Positions 8,255 to 16,545 of a DNA stretch of 64,000 bases are shown here, in pieces; positions within the stretch are counted from its first letter, which is position 1, and every line of letters starts with the position of its first letter. The notes under the pieces are model-generated. The model saw nothing but the letters and a program-made list of their open reading frames with translations, had not been told where the DNA came from and did not search any database. This DNA comes from an uncultured Bacteroides sp. Its GTDB lineage: Bacteria > Bacteroidota > Bacteroidia > Bacteroidales > Bacteroidaceae. The stretch lies in contig NZ_CAJTSC010000009.1 of NCBI RefSeq assembly GCF_910578895.1, forward strand, positions 1 to 64,000. The letters are read 5' to 3'. The position numbers were made by a program, and so were the translations under genes.

Positions 8255-10687
8255 TTATACATTCGCAATGCTCATAATATCCGCAAACACTCCCGCAGCC
8301 GTCACACCCGCACCGGCTCCGTAACCTTGTATCATCATCGGATACTCCTTATAACGTTCGGTTGTCAGCAAGATGATGTTGTTGCTGCCTTCCAGTCCAT
8401 AGAACGGATGATTGACGCCGACTTCCTGCAATCCCACGGATGCCTTGCCGTTCTCCAACTTTGCCACGAAACGCCAATGCTTGTTTTCGGCTTCCAACAC
8501 CCGGCGGCGTGCCTCAAAACCGGCATCAAGCCCCGGCACTTTCTTCCAGAAATCGTCCAACGAACCTTCAAAGAAATCATCGGGCACAAAGAGGTTCTTC
8601 TCCACATCGCTCTGTTCGAGACGGTAGCCCGCCTCACGCGCCAGAATCACCAACTTACGGATGACATCCTTTCCGCTCAGGTCGATACGCGGGTCGGGTT
8701 CGGAATAACGCTCTTCCTGCGCCATCCTGATGGTCTTGCTGAAAGGAATGTCCGCACTGATTTTGTTGAAGATGTAATTCAGCGTACCGCTCAGCACGGC
8801 TTCAATCTTCAGTATCTTGTCGCCGCTATGGATAAGGTCGTTGATGGTATTGATGATAGGCAGGCCTGCACCGACGTTCGTCTCAAACAGATACTTCACA
8901 CCACGCTGGCGTGCTATCTGCTTCAACTCACGGTAGTTCTCGTATTCCGAAGAAGCCGCAATCTTATTGGCGGCAACAACCGATACATTGTGCATCAACA
9001 GGTCTTTATAGAGCGAAGCGACACCCGCATTGGCGGTACAATCCACAAATACGGAGTTGAAGATATTCATACCGATAATCTCGTCACGGAGGGTATCGAG
9101 CGAGCTGGGCTTTCCTTTCTCCGCCAGTTCCTCACGGAAGTGCCCCAAGTCGAAACCTTCCCGACTGAACATGGCTTTGGAAGCATCGGCAATGCCCACC
9201 ACATTCAGTTGCAGACCGTTCTCCTGCATCAGTTTCTGGCGCTGGCTGTGGATTTGCTCTATCAGGCTGCCGCCTACCGTGCCTATGCCGCAGATAAAGA
9301 GGTTCAGCACCTGGTATTCCGACAGGAAGAAAGAGTCGTGAATAACGTTCAGCGACTTGCGCAACGACTTTCTGTCCACCACAAACGAGATATTTGTTTC
9401 CGACGCACCCTGCGCGCAGGCAATCACGTTGATACCGTTGCGCCCCAGCGTACCGAACAGTTTGCCGGCAATACCCGGCGTATGCTTCATGTTCTCGCCT
9501 ACGATTGCCACCGTAGCCAAGTCCTTTTCCGCCTGTATGGGCGAAATCTCTCCCATTTCAATCTCTTTGGCAAACTCCTCGTTCAGTACTTCGCAAGCCA
9601 GGTCGGCGTCGGCATTGCGCACACCGATAGAGGTGGAGTTCTCCGAAGACGCCTGCGACACGAGGAACACGCTGATGCCGTTCTTCGCCAACGCTTTGAA
9701 GATGCGGTAATTTACACCGATTACACCCACCATGCCAAGTCCCTGCACCGTTATCAGGCTCGTATCGTTGATGGACGAGATACCTTTAATCGCCTTGCTC
9801 TGCGGATTGGACACTTCCTGCTTGATAACCGTGCCTGCCCCCTCCGGGTTGAAAGTGTTCTTTATTATAATAGGTATATTCTTGTGGCACACCGGATAGA
9901 TGGTAGGCGGATACACCACCTTAGCCCCGAAGTTGCAAAGCTCGGTAGCCTCCACATAGCTCAGTTCGTTGATGGTATAAGCGGTGGAAATCACACGCGG
10001 GTCGGCAGTCATGAAGCCGTCCACGTCCGTCCATATCTCCAGCGCATCGGCATCCAGCGCTGCGGCAATAATGGCAGCCGTATAGTCGGAACCGCCGCGA
10101 CCGAGGTTGGTGACTTCACCCGTAGTCTTATCCGTAGCGATAAATCCCGGCACCAATACACGTTTGGGCAACTCCTTGAATGTCTCACGGATTAGGGATG
10201 CGGTAAGTTCCGCATCCAGCACATGTTTGGAGTGTTTCTTCTCCGTTTTGATGAAGCGGCGCGAATCGAACCACTCGGCATCCGTCAGTTGCGCCGCAAT
10301 GATGGACGAAAGGCGTTCGCCGTAGCTCACAATCGTATCGGATGTCTTCTGCGATAGGTCCTTTATCAGATAAATACCCTGGAAGATATCTTTCAACTCA
10401 TTAAGCAACTCTCCCACCCGCCGCTGCAACGACACTTGCGCCTCGCCTGCCGGAATTACCTCCTTTATCATTTCCACATGGCGATAGACAATCTCACGAA
10501 ACTCGTTTTCGTAAGAGGAATCTCCGGATGCCGCCATTTTCGAAGTATTGATCAGCTTGTCCGTAATGCCGCCCAGCGCGGATACTACCACTATCAGAGG
10601 TTCATTGACGGCTTCTACAATTCTCTTTACGCTTAAAATGCTGTTCGCGGAACCTACGGATGTGCCGCCGAATTTTATTACTTTCAT
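8255..10687 (-). CDS. thrA: Bifunctional aspartokinase / homoserine dehydrogenase
   Basis: 810 residues catalysing the first and third steps of the aspartate pathway. The N-terminal aspartokinase starts with KFGGTSVGSAN, with GRGGSDYTA near residue 200. Two ACT regulatory domains follow (about 315-460). The homoserine dehydrogenase half begins with the Rossmann motif GIGTVGGSLIEQ near 465 and carries FETNVGAGLPIINT. The length is that of ThrA/MetL fusions. It heads the threonine operon, 42 bp before the apgM-like gene. A threonine-containing leader ORF lies upstream (10813-10878), suggesting attenuation. Confidence 0.97.
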   Translation of the reverse strand: MKVIKFGGTSVGSANSILSVKRIVEAVNEPLIVVVSALGGITDKLINTSKMAASGDSSYENEFREIVYRHVEMIKEVIPAGEAQVSLQRRVGELLNELKDIFQGIYLIKDLSQKTSDTIVSYGERLSSIIAAQLTDAEWFDSRRFIKTEKKHSKHVLDAELTASLIRETFKELPKRVLVPGFIATDKTTGEVTNLGRGGSDYTAAIIAAALDADALEIWTDVDGFMTADPRVISTAYTINELSYVEATELCNFGAKVVYPPTIYPVCHKNIPIIIKNTFNPEGAGTVIKQEVSNPQSKAIKGISSINDTSLITVQGLGMVGVIGVNYRIFKALAKNGISVFLVSQASSENSTSIGVRNADADLACEVLNEEFAKEIEMGEISPIQAEKDLATVAIVGENMKHTPGIAGKLFGTLGRNGINVIACAQGASETNISFVVDRKSLRKSLNVIHDSFFLSEYQVLNLFICGIGTVGGSLIEQIHSQRQKLMQENGLQLNVVGIADASKAMFSREGFDLGHFREELAEKGKPSSLDTLRDEIIGMNIFNSVFVDCTANAGVASLYKDLLMHNVSVVAANKIAASSEYENYRELKQIARQRGVKYLFETNVGAGLPIINTINDLIHSGDKILKIEAVLSGTLNYIFNKISADIPFSKTIRMAQEERYSEPDPRIDLSGKDVIRKLVILAREAGYRLEQSDVEKNLFVPDDFFEGSLDDFWKKVPGLDAGFEARRRVLEAENKHWRFVAKLENGKASVGLQEVGVNHPFYGLEGSNNIILLTTERYKEYPMMIQGYGAGAGVTAAGVFADIMSIANV

Positions 10688-10812
10688 TTCTTTTTATCGG
10701 ATTGAAACGGTTGATACAATAATGTCGGAAACAGGCTGCCATCGCCCGCACTGACTTTAATTAAAGAAGAAAAACTGCTGAAAACTGGTGTAACACGTAG
10801 AAACACAAAATA

Positions 10813-10878
10813 CTATCCCCAACCCCTAAGGGTCATGGTGCACATGGATGTGACTGTATGTTGATAGTACTTCTTCAT
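10813..10878 (-). CDS. Candidate thr operon leader peptide (21 aa)
   Basis: The ORF reads MKKYYQHTVTSMCTMTLR followed by GWG and stop. Four of 21 residues are Thr and three are Met, including T-V-T and T-M-T. It starts about 35 nt after the thrA -7 box and ends 125 nt before thrA. GAAGTACTATC within its Lys-Tyr-Tyr codons (10863-10873) can form an 11-bp stem, including G-U pairs, with GATAGTATTTT at the stop codon (10807-10817). CACA-tcca-TGTG lies between. This resembles amino-acid attenuator leaders; translation is not proven. Confidence 0.5.
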   Translation of the reverse strand: MKKYYQHTVTSMCTMTLRGWG

Positions 10879-10912
10879 AGTCTCTTATTGCTATCGTTCA
10901 TGATAAGTGTTG

Positions 10913-10920
10913 CAAAAGTA
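10913..10920 (-). promoter_or_regulatory. -7 box of the threonine operon
   Basis: The minus strand reads TACTTTTG, a perfect TAnnTTTG. The start site would fall near 10906, giving a leader of about 220 nt before thrA. Confidence 0.65.
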
Positions 10921-11102
10921 ACAATAAAAACATACAATCTATCACTTTTTGCGACTTTTTTGCGATAAAAACACATTCCCGCCCTGTAAAGGAGAGAAAT
11001 ATGTCCATGCCCCGACTGACATTTTCATGCTTTTTGCTGCGAGCAGGCAGGCAAGCGCACGCTATTTCATAACATTTTGCTATTATTTCAGAGATATATT
11101 AC

Positions 11103-11110
11103 TATCTTTG
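11103..11110 (+). promoter_or_regulatory. -7 box of ansA
   Basis: TATCTTTG matches TAnnTTTG; a TTTTG lies 23 bp upstream. The start site would be near 11117, which excludes the longer upstream reading frame as the asparaginase start. Confidence 0.65.
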
Positions 11111-11137
11111 CAGGGTAATGATGTAAGAATTGAGCGT

Positions 11138-12175
11138 ATGTCCCCAAATAATACTTCCGTTTTGTTAATTTACACCGGTGGCACTATCGGCATGATAGAG
11201 AATGCAGACACCGGGGCTTTGGAAAACTTCAACTTCGAACAGTTACAGAAGCATGTGCCCGAGCTTCAGAAGTTCGCGTTCCGCATCGACACCTATCAGT
11301 TCGACCCGCCTATGGACTCTTCGGATATGGACCCGGATGCCTGGCGCAAACTCGTGCGCATCATCAGCGACAACTACGACCGGTATACCGGCTTTGTCAT
11401 CCTGCACGGCACGGACACCATGGCATACACGGCATCCGCCCTTAGCTTTATGCTCGAATGCCTCAACAAACCCGTCATCCTCACCGGTTCACAACTTCCC
11501 ATCGGCGTGCTCCGCACCGACGGCAAGGAAAATCTGCTGACAAGCATTGAAATAGCCGCCGCCCGGCATCCCAACGGACGTCCCATCGTGCCCGAAGTAT
11601 CCATCTTCTTTGAGAACCATCTGATGCGCGGCAACCGTACCACCAAGATAAATGCCGAAAACTTCAATGCTTTCCGTTCATACAATTATCCCGTGCTTGC
11701 TTCCGCCGGCATACACATTAAATACAACCATGTACTGATACATCCGGAGAACCCGCAAGGGAAACTACGCCCGCACTACCTTCTGGACACGAACATAGCC
11801 ATATTAAAACTGTTCCCCGGCATCCAGGAGAACGTAGTAAACGCCATTCTCTCCATAAAAGGACTGAAAGCCGTGGTACTGGAAACATACGGTTCGGGGA
11901 ACGCACCCCGGAAGGAGTGGTTTCTCCGCCGCCTGCACGATGCTTGCCGGCAGGGCATCGTCATTGTAAACGTCACCCAATGCAGCGCCGGCACGGTAGA
12001 GATGGAGCGTTACGAAACGGGTTACCGGCTGATGCAGGCGGGCGTGGTATGCGGATACGACAGCACCACGGAGTCTGCCGTGACCAAACTGATGTTCCTG
12101 CTGGGACACAACTACCCGCCCGAAGAAGTACGCGAACTGATGAGCCGCCCCATTGCAGGCGAAATCACCCTATAA
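11138..12175 (+). CDS. ansA: Type I (cytoplasmic) L-asparaginase
   Basis: This 345-residue enzyme hydrolyses asparagine to aspartate and ammonia. The first catalytic threonine is in LLIYTGGTIGM near the N-terminus, and the second is in VILHGTDTMAYTASAL. SQLPIGVLRTDGKENLL and the C-terminal ESAVTKLMFLLG are typical of the AnsA class. The frame stays open back to 10949, but the promoter at 11103 and the family length favour the ATG at 11138 (MSPNNTSV). No signal peptide. It supplies aspartate, the substrate of the divergent threonine operon. Confidence 0.95.
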   Translation: MSPNNTSVLLIYTGGTIGMIENADTGALENFNFEQLQKHVPELQKFAFRIDTYQFDPPMDSSDMDPDAWRKLVRIISDNYDRYTGFVILHGTDTMAYTASALSFMLECLNKPVILTGSQLPIGVLRTDGKENLLTSIEIAAARHPNGRPIVPEVSIFFENHLMRGNRTTKINAENFNAFRSYNYPVLASAGIHIKYNHVLIHPENPQGKLRPHYLLDTNIAILKLFPGIQENVVNAILSIKGLKAVVLETYGSGNAPRKEWFLRRLHDACRQGIVIVNVTQCSAGTVEMERYETGYRLMQAGVVCGYDSTTESAVTKLMFLLGHNYPPEEVRELMSRPIAGEITL

Positions 12176-12192
12176 CAAGCGTATCCGGCAAC

Positions 12193-12222
12193 GAAAAGCC
12201 ATGCGGCAAGTACGGCTTTTTC
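12193..12222 (+). terminator. Terminator of ansA
   Basis: AAAAGCCAT and ACGGCTTTTT can pair around a short loop just after the ansA stop and end in a T run. Its right half is part of the interspersed repeat at 12212-12233. Confidence 0.55.
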
Positions 12223-12233
12223 ATTTACAGGAG
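12212..12233 (+). repeat. Interspersed terminator-linked repeat, copy 2
   Basis: Contains GGCTTTTTCATTTACAGG. It forms a perfect 22-bp inverted pair with 12625-12646, enclosing about 390 bp that include a 22-bp palindromic array. Confidence 0.85.
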
Positions 12234-12311
12234 TTAGAGGAAGCCGTCCTTCCCCCTCTGGCTCCTGATAATTCCCGTAAATAAAAGCCCCGTAACTGAC
12301 AGCTTCTTTTT

Positions 12312-12413
12312 CTTCCGATGTTCCCACTTAATTGGGAACGTGTTCCCAGCAAGTTGGGAACATATTCCCTGTACGCTGGGAACACATTCCCTGCGGGCTG
12401 GGAATAAAGTTCC
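12312..12413. repeat. 22-bp palindromic array, locus B (five units)
   Basis: After a half unit ending GTTCCC (12320-12325), palindromes begin every 22 bp: GGGAACGTGTTCCC (12334), GGGAACATATTCCC (12356), GGGAACACATTCCC (12378), GGGAATAAAGTTCC (12400). The octamers between them vary: AGCAAGTT, TGTACGCT, TGCGGGCT. More degenerate GTTTGT-containing words follow at about 12491-12563. Confidence 0.93.
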
Positions 12414-12624
12414 ACCAAGCAGAAAACGACTGGCACTCATATATCACTGATAATAAGCGCTTGGCGGGAATATTTCGCCAACCTGTTCTTATCCGTTTGT
12501 TCTTCACCGGTTCGTTTCCGTTTGTCCGCTTCCGCCTGTCTGTTTGTGCGGTCTCTCCGGCCGTATGCCCCGGTATAGTTGCCGGCTTCTAACTCCTATC
12601 CCGAAGGGAGATAACTCCCTTTAG

Positions 12625-12646
12625 CTCCTGTAAATGAAAAAGCCGT
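12625..12646 (-). repeat. Interspersed terminator-linked repeat, copy 3
   Basis: Exact reverse complement of 12212-12233. Adjacent CCCGAAGGGAG and ATAACTCCCTT words make the neighbourhood rich in small hairpins. Confidence 0.85.
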
Positions 12647-12700
12647 GCGGCTCTCCCAAAAAACTTTGCGGCATACCATCGGTCCTGAAACGAAAAGTCG

Positions 12701-12708
12701 TACCTTTG
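12701..12708 (+). promoter_or_regulatory. -7 box of radA
   Basis: TACCTTTG matches TAnnTTTG, 29 bp before the radA ATG. Confidence 0.6.
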
Positions 12709-12736
12709 GGCAATCATTCTAAAGGAAGTTCTTTTT

Positions 12737-14104
12737 ATGGCAAAAGAAAAGACGGTATATGTATGCAGCAACTGCGGACAGGACTCGCCCAAATGGGTAG
12801 GCAAATGTCCGTCGTGCGGAGCGTGGAACACCTACGTGGAAGAAGTGGTGCGGAAGGAAACCGTGAACAAACGCCCCGTATCGGGCATTGAGACCACCAA
12901 GGCGAAGCCGCTGACACTGAACGAGATTACCGCCGGAGACGAACCCCGAATCGACCTGCACGACGCGGAACTGAACCGCGTGCTGGGTGGCGGACTGGTG
13001 CAAGGCTCGCTTGTACTGATAGGCGGCGAACCGGGCATCGGCAAATCGACCCTGGTGTTGCAAACCATACTCCGGATACCGGAGAAACGCATCCTCTACG
13101 TATCCGGCGAAGAGAGCGCCCGGCAATTGAAACTGCGTGCCGACCGCCTGTCCGGCACATCGGGCGACTGCCTGATTGTCTGCGAGACCTCATTGGAGCA
13201 GATTTACGTACACATCAAGAACACACATCCCGACCTGGTCATCATAGACTCCATACAAACCATATCGACAGAGACGCTCGAGTCGTCGCCCGGCAGCATC
13301 GCCCAAGTCAGGGAGTGCTCCGCCTCCATCCTGCGCTTCGCCAAAGAGACGCATACGGCGGTCATCCTCATCGGGCATATCAACAAAGAAGGGAGCATCG
13401 CCGGTCCTAAGGTGCTGGAACACATCGTAGACACCGTGCTCCAGTTCGAAGGCGACCAGCACTATATGTACCGCATCCTGCGCAGCATCAAGAACCGCTT
13501 CGGAAGCACTGCCGAACTGGGCATTTACGAAATGCGGCAAGACGGGCTGCGGCAGGTAAGCAACCCTTCGGAACTGCTTCTCAGCCAAGACCACGAGGGA
13601 ATGAGCGGCATCGCCATCGCCTCCGCCATAGAGGGCGTACGCCCGTTCCTGATAGAGACGCAGGCACTCGTGAGCAGCGCCGTATACGGAAACCCGCAAC
13701 GTTCCGCCACCGGCTTCGACATCCGCAGAATGAATATGCTGCTGGCAGTACTGGAGAAGCGCGTCGGCTTCAAGCTTGCCCAAAAGGACGTTTTCCTGAA
13801 CATTGCCGGCGGACTGAAAGTAAACGACCCCGCCATCGACCTGGCAGTCATCAGCGCCATTCTGTCCAGCAACATGGACACTGACATCGAACCGGAAATC
13901 TGCATGGCGGGCGAGATAGGGCTGTCCGGCGAAATCCGCCCCGTAAACCGGATTGAACAGCGTATCGGCGAAGCTGAAAAGCTGGGCTTCAAACGGTTCA
14001 TATTGCCTAAATATAATCTGCAGGGACTGAACACCTCCAAACTGAAAATCGAGCTGATACCGGTAAGGAAAGTGGAAGAGGCTTTCCGGACGCTGTTCGG
14101 ATAA
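12737..14104 (+). CDS. radA: DNA repair protein RadA
   Basis: 455 residues; a RecA-related branch-migration helicase acting in homologous recombination. The four-Cys zinc finger is visible (C10, C13, C24, C27 in CSNCG...CPSCG). The Walker A motif is GGEPGIGKST near residue 97, the RadA-specific KNRFG motif lies near 252, and a C-terminal Lon-like domain has AGGLKVNDPAIDLA. Length is normal. It has its own promoter and probably drives the downstream flavoprotein gene (67-bp gap). Confidence 0.97.
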   Translation: MAKEKTVYVCSNCGQDSPKWVGKCPSCGAWNTYVEEVVRKETVNKRPVSGIETTKAKPLTLNEITAGDEPRIDLHDAELNRVLGGGLVQGSLVLIGGEPGIGKSTLVLQTILRIPEKRILYVSGEESARQLKLRADRLSGTSGDCLIVCETSLEQIYVHIKNTHPDLVIIDSIQTISTETLESSPGSIAQVRECSASILRFAKETHTAVILIGHINKEGSIAGPKVLEHIVDTVLQFEGDQHYMYRILRSIKNRFGSTAELGIYEMRQDGLRQVSNPSELLLSQDHEGMSGIAIASAIEGVRPFLIETQALVSSAVYGNPQRSATGFDIRRMNMLLAVLEKRVGFKLAQKDVFLNIAGGLKVNDPAIDLAVISAILSSNMDTDIEPEICMAGEIGLSGEIRPVNRIEQRIGEAEKLGFKRFILPKYNLQGLNTSKLKIELIPVRKVEEAFRTLFG

Positions 14105-14171
14105 GGACAAGAGCAGACCGAATAAGATATGGACATACTTCAAGCACTTACTTAGCACAGAAAGAAGACCA

Positions 14172-15797
14172 ATGATACAAGAATACCAACTGCGCGTACT
14201 GCCCGAGGTTGCAGCCAACGAGCAACGCATCAAAGAGTACCTCATACAGGAAAAAGGAGTGAACGCACGCGACATTACAGCCACGCGCGTGCTGAAACGC
14301 AGCATCGACGCACGCCAACGCACTATCTTCGTGAACCTGACCGTGCGCGCCTACCTCAATGAGCAGCCGAAAGAGAAGGAGTATCGGGAGACTATATATA
14401 ATAATGTGTCGGAGCGTCCGCAAGTGGTGGTCGTGGGAGCCGGTCCCGGCGGACTGTTTGCCGCCTTGCGCCTGATAGAACTCGGGCTGCGCCCCATTGT
14501 AGTGGAGCGCGGGAAAAATGTGCGCGACCGCAAGAAAGACCTCGCCCTGATAGGGCGCGAACAGAGCGTCAACCCGGAGTCCAATTACAGCTTCGGAGAA
14601 GGGGGCGCGGGGGCATACTCGGACGGCAAGCTCTATACCCGCAGCAAGAAACGGGGAAACACGGACAAGATACTGAACGTATTCTGCCAGCACGGCGCCT
14701 CGCCTTCCATACTTGTAGACGCGCATCCCCACATCGGAACAGACAAACTGCCACGCGTGATAGAGAATATGCGGAACACCATCATCAACTGTGGCGGCGA
14801 AGTGCACTTCGAAACACGCATGGACGCCCTGATTATCGGACATGACGAGGTGAAAGGCATCGAGACCAATACCGGAAAGACGTTCCTCGGTCCCGTGATA
14901 CTCGCCACCGGACACTCCGCACGCGATGTGTATCGCTGGCTGGCAGCCAACCGGGTGGAGATAGAAGCCAAAGGCATCGCCGTAGGCGTTCGTCTGGAGC
15001 ATCCCGCCCTGCTGATAGACCAGATACAATATCACAACCGCAACGGGCGCGGCAAGTACCTGCCCGCCGCCGAATACAGTTTCGTGACCCAAGTGGACGG
15101 AAGAGGGGTCTACAGCTTCTGCATGTGTCCAGGCGGGTTTGTAGTCCCGGCAGCCAGCGGTCCACGGCAAATCGTAGTCAACGGCATGAGCCCCAGCAAC
15201 CGGGGTTCGCGCTGGAGCAATTCGGGAATGGTGGTGGAGTTGCGTCCGGAAGACCTTGAAACAATCGACATCGGCGAACCGACTGTCGGCAATCCCGAAG
15301 AGTATTCGGCAAAGGACGGAGATTGCGCAGCTGCCAACAGCCAACTGAGAATGCTCTACTTTCAGGAAGCCCTGGAGCAACTTTGCTGGCAGCAAGGCAA
15401 CATGAAGCAGACGGCACCCGCACAACGCATGGCGGACTTTACCAAGAAAAAGCTCAGCTACGACCTGCCCGAGAGCTCGTATGCGCCGGGATTGGTCTCC
15501 TCGCCCCTGCACTTCTGGATGCCGCCATTCATCGCAAACCGGCTGGGCAAAGGTTTCCAGCAGTTCGGGAAATACGCCCACGGCTTCCTGACCAACGAAG
15601 CCACCATGATTGGGGTGGAAACCCGCACGTCCGCCCCGGTCCGCATCGTCCGGGATAAGGACACGCTGCAACATATCCGCCTGAAAGGGTTGTTCCCCTG
15701 CGGTGAAGGAGCGGGATATGCGGGCGGCATCGTCTCGGCAGGCATTGACGGAGAAAGATGTGCTGAAGCCGCAGCCAACCTGTTGCTGGGCATGTGA
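14172..15797 (+). CDS. FAD-dependent oxidoreductase of the COG2509 family
   Basis: 541 residues. After an N-terminal region of about 85 residues comes the dinucleotide-binding motif VVVGAGPGGLFAALRLIELG (about 90), then the family pattern NYSFGEGGAGAYSDGKL and an ATGHSARD motif. A C-terminal FAD loop reads LFPCGEGAGYAGGIVSAGIDG. Family members are widespread predicted NAD(FAD)-utilising dehydrogenases with no settled substrate, so the function is unknown. No signal peptide, so cytosolic. Confidence 0.85.
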   Translation: MIQEYQLRVLPEVAANEQRIKEYLIQEKGVNARDITATRVLKRSIDARQRTIFVNLTVRAYLNEQPKEKEYRETIYNNVSERPQVVVVGAGPGGLFAALRLIELGLRPIVVERGKNVRDRKKDLALIGREQSVNPESNYSFGEGGAGAYSDGKLYTRSKKRGNTDKILNVFCQHGASPSILVDAHPHIGTDKLPRVIENMRNTIINCGGEVHFETRMDALIIGHDEVKGIETNTGKTFLGPVILATGHSARDVYRWLAANRVEIEAKGIAVGVRLEHPALLIDQIQYHNRNGRGKYLPAAEYSFVTQVDGRGVYSFCMCPGGFVVPAASGPRQIVVNGMSPSNRGSRWSNSGMVVELRPEDLETIDIGEPTVGNPEEYSAKDGDCAAANSQLRMLYFQEALEQLCWQQGNMKQTAPAQRMADFTKKKLSYDLPESSYAPGLVSSPLHFWMPPFIANRLGKGFQQFGKYAHGFLTNEATMIGVETRTSAPVRIVRDKDTLQHIRLKGLFPCGEGAGYAGGIVSAGIDGERCAEAAANLLLGM

Positions 15798-15818
15798 CGG
15801 ATTACCAAAAATAATCCT

Positions 15819-15826
15819 TACTTTTG
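15819..15826 (+). promoter_or_regulatory. -7 box of the LuxR-type regulator gene
   Basis: TACTTTTG, 20 bp before the ATG at 15847. It places the start site downstream of the longer alternative reading frame. Confidence 0.6.
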
Positions 15827-15846
15827 CAGACAAACCCCGCAGTTTT

Positions 15847-16455
15847 ATGACAGCTCCCGAAATAGCAATCGTCTCGCCCGACACCCTCGCCTCGTTGGGA
15901 TTGCAGCATCTCCTGCAAGAGATTATCCCGATGGCTACCATCCGTGCGTTCCGTTCCTTTGCCGAACTCATGGATGATACGCCCGACATGTATGCACATT
16001 ACTTTATCTCTTCACAGATTTATTTCGAGCACACCTCGTTCTTCCTGCCCCGCAAGCCCAAAACCATCGTGCTAGCAGGCGGCGACAACCAGCCCCAGCT
16101 ATCGGGAGTGCCCACCCTGAACATCTACCAGGACGAGAAAAGCCTTGTAAAAGACATCCTCCGGCTGCACCGTCACGGACACCACCACGGACATCCCGGC
16201 AAGCAACCGGACGATTCCCGTCCCGCCACGCCGCCTTATGCCGACAGCCACGACCTTTCCGCCCGCGAAATAGAAGTGCTGGTGCTTCTCACCAAAGGGC
16301 TTATCAACAAGGAGATTGCCGACAAGCTGAACATCAGCCTTACCACCGTCATCACCCACCGGAAGAACATCGTAGAGAAACTGGGCATCAAGTCCGTATC
16401 GGGACTGACAATCTACGCCGTGATGCACGGCTATGTCGATGCGGACAGGATATAA
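15847..16455 (+). CDS. LuxR/NarL-type regulator with degenerate receiver and His-rich linker
   Basis: 202 residues. The C-terminus (about 138-200) is a GerE/LuxR helix-turn-helix: LSAREIEVLVLLTKGLINKEIADKLNISLTTVITHRKNI in full form. The N-terminal 105 residues resemble a receiver fold (IAIVSPDTLASLGL), but I find no phospho-acceptor Asp at the end of strand 3, so conventional phosphorylation is unlikely. The linker (107-118, LHRHGHHHGHPG) has six histidines, suggesting metal or heme binding. It precedes a TonB-dependent receptor it may control. The ATG at 15847 is chosen from the promoter at 15819. Confidence 0.82.
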   Translation: MTAPEIAIVSPDTLASLGLQHLLQEIIPMATIRAFRSFAELMDDTPDMYAHYFISSQIYFEHTSFFLPRKPKTIVLAGGDNQPQLSGVPTLNIYQDEKSLVKDILRLHRHGHHHGHPGKQPDDSRPATPPYADSHDLSAREIEVLVLLTKGLINKEIADKLNISLTTVITHRKNIVEKLGIKSVSGLTIYAVMHGYVDADRI

Positions 16456-16494
16456 GGAATCATCGGGAGTTAGAATAATCCTCATTAATTAGGA

Positions 16495-16525
16495 TTGCAC
16501 AGACTGGAGATTTCGCATTACTTTG
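16495..16525 (+). promoter_or_regulatory. Promoter of the second TonB receptor
   Basis: TTG (16495-16497), a 20-bp spacer, then TTACTTTG (16518-16525), one mismatch from TAnnTTTG. Start near 16532, 14 bp before the ATG. Confidence 0.6.
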
Positions 16526-16545
16526 CAGCCGAAATAAAACCAGTT

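Larger units (their letters stand above)
10688..11137. other. Divergent regulatory region between thrA and ansA
   Basis: 450 bp with promoters facing both ways: minus-strand -7 box at 10913-10920 for thrA and plus-strand -7 box at 11103-11110 for ansA. It contains the candidate thr leader peptide and its possible RNA stems. I see no clear GC-rich terminator between the leader and thrA. Confidence 0.6.

Noticed and set aside
8327..10195. 622-codon open frame on the plus strand opposite thrA
   Set aside because: It is antisense to a full-length, clearly conserved ThrA with all motifs; the composition (many Arg, Gln, His, Val) is that of a shadow frame.
10949..11137. Longer N-terminus for the asparaginase
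   Set aside because: The extension lies upstream of the -7 box at 11103 and does not resemble a signal peptide; the family starts at MSPNNTSV-like sequence.
12312..12413. Could the 22-bp arrays be CRISPR arrays?
   Set aside because: Units are 14-bp palindromes with 8-bp gaps, the repeats themselves vary, and there are no cas genes; CRISPR spacers are about 30 bp.
14148..15989. 613-codon open frame opposite the COG2509 flavoprotein
   Set aside because: Antisense to a conserved flavoprotein, no recognisable features.
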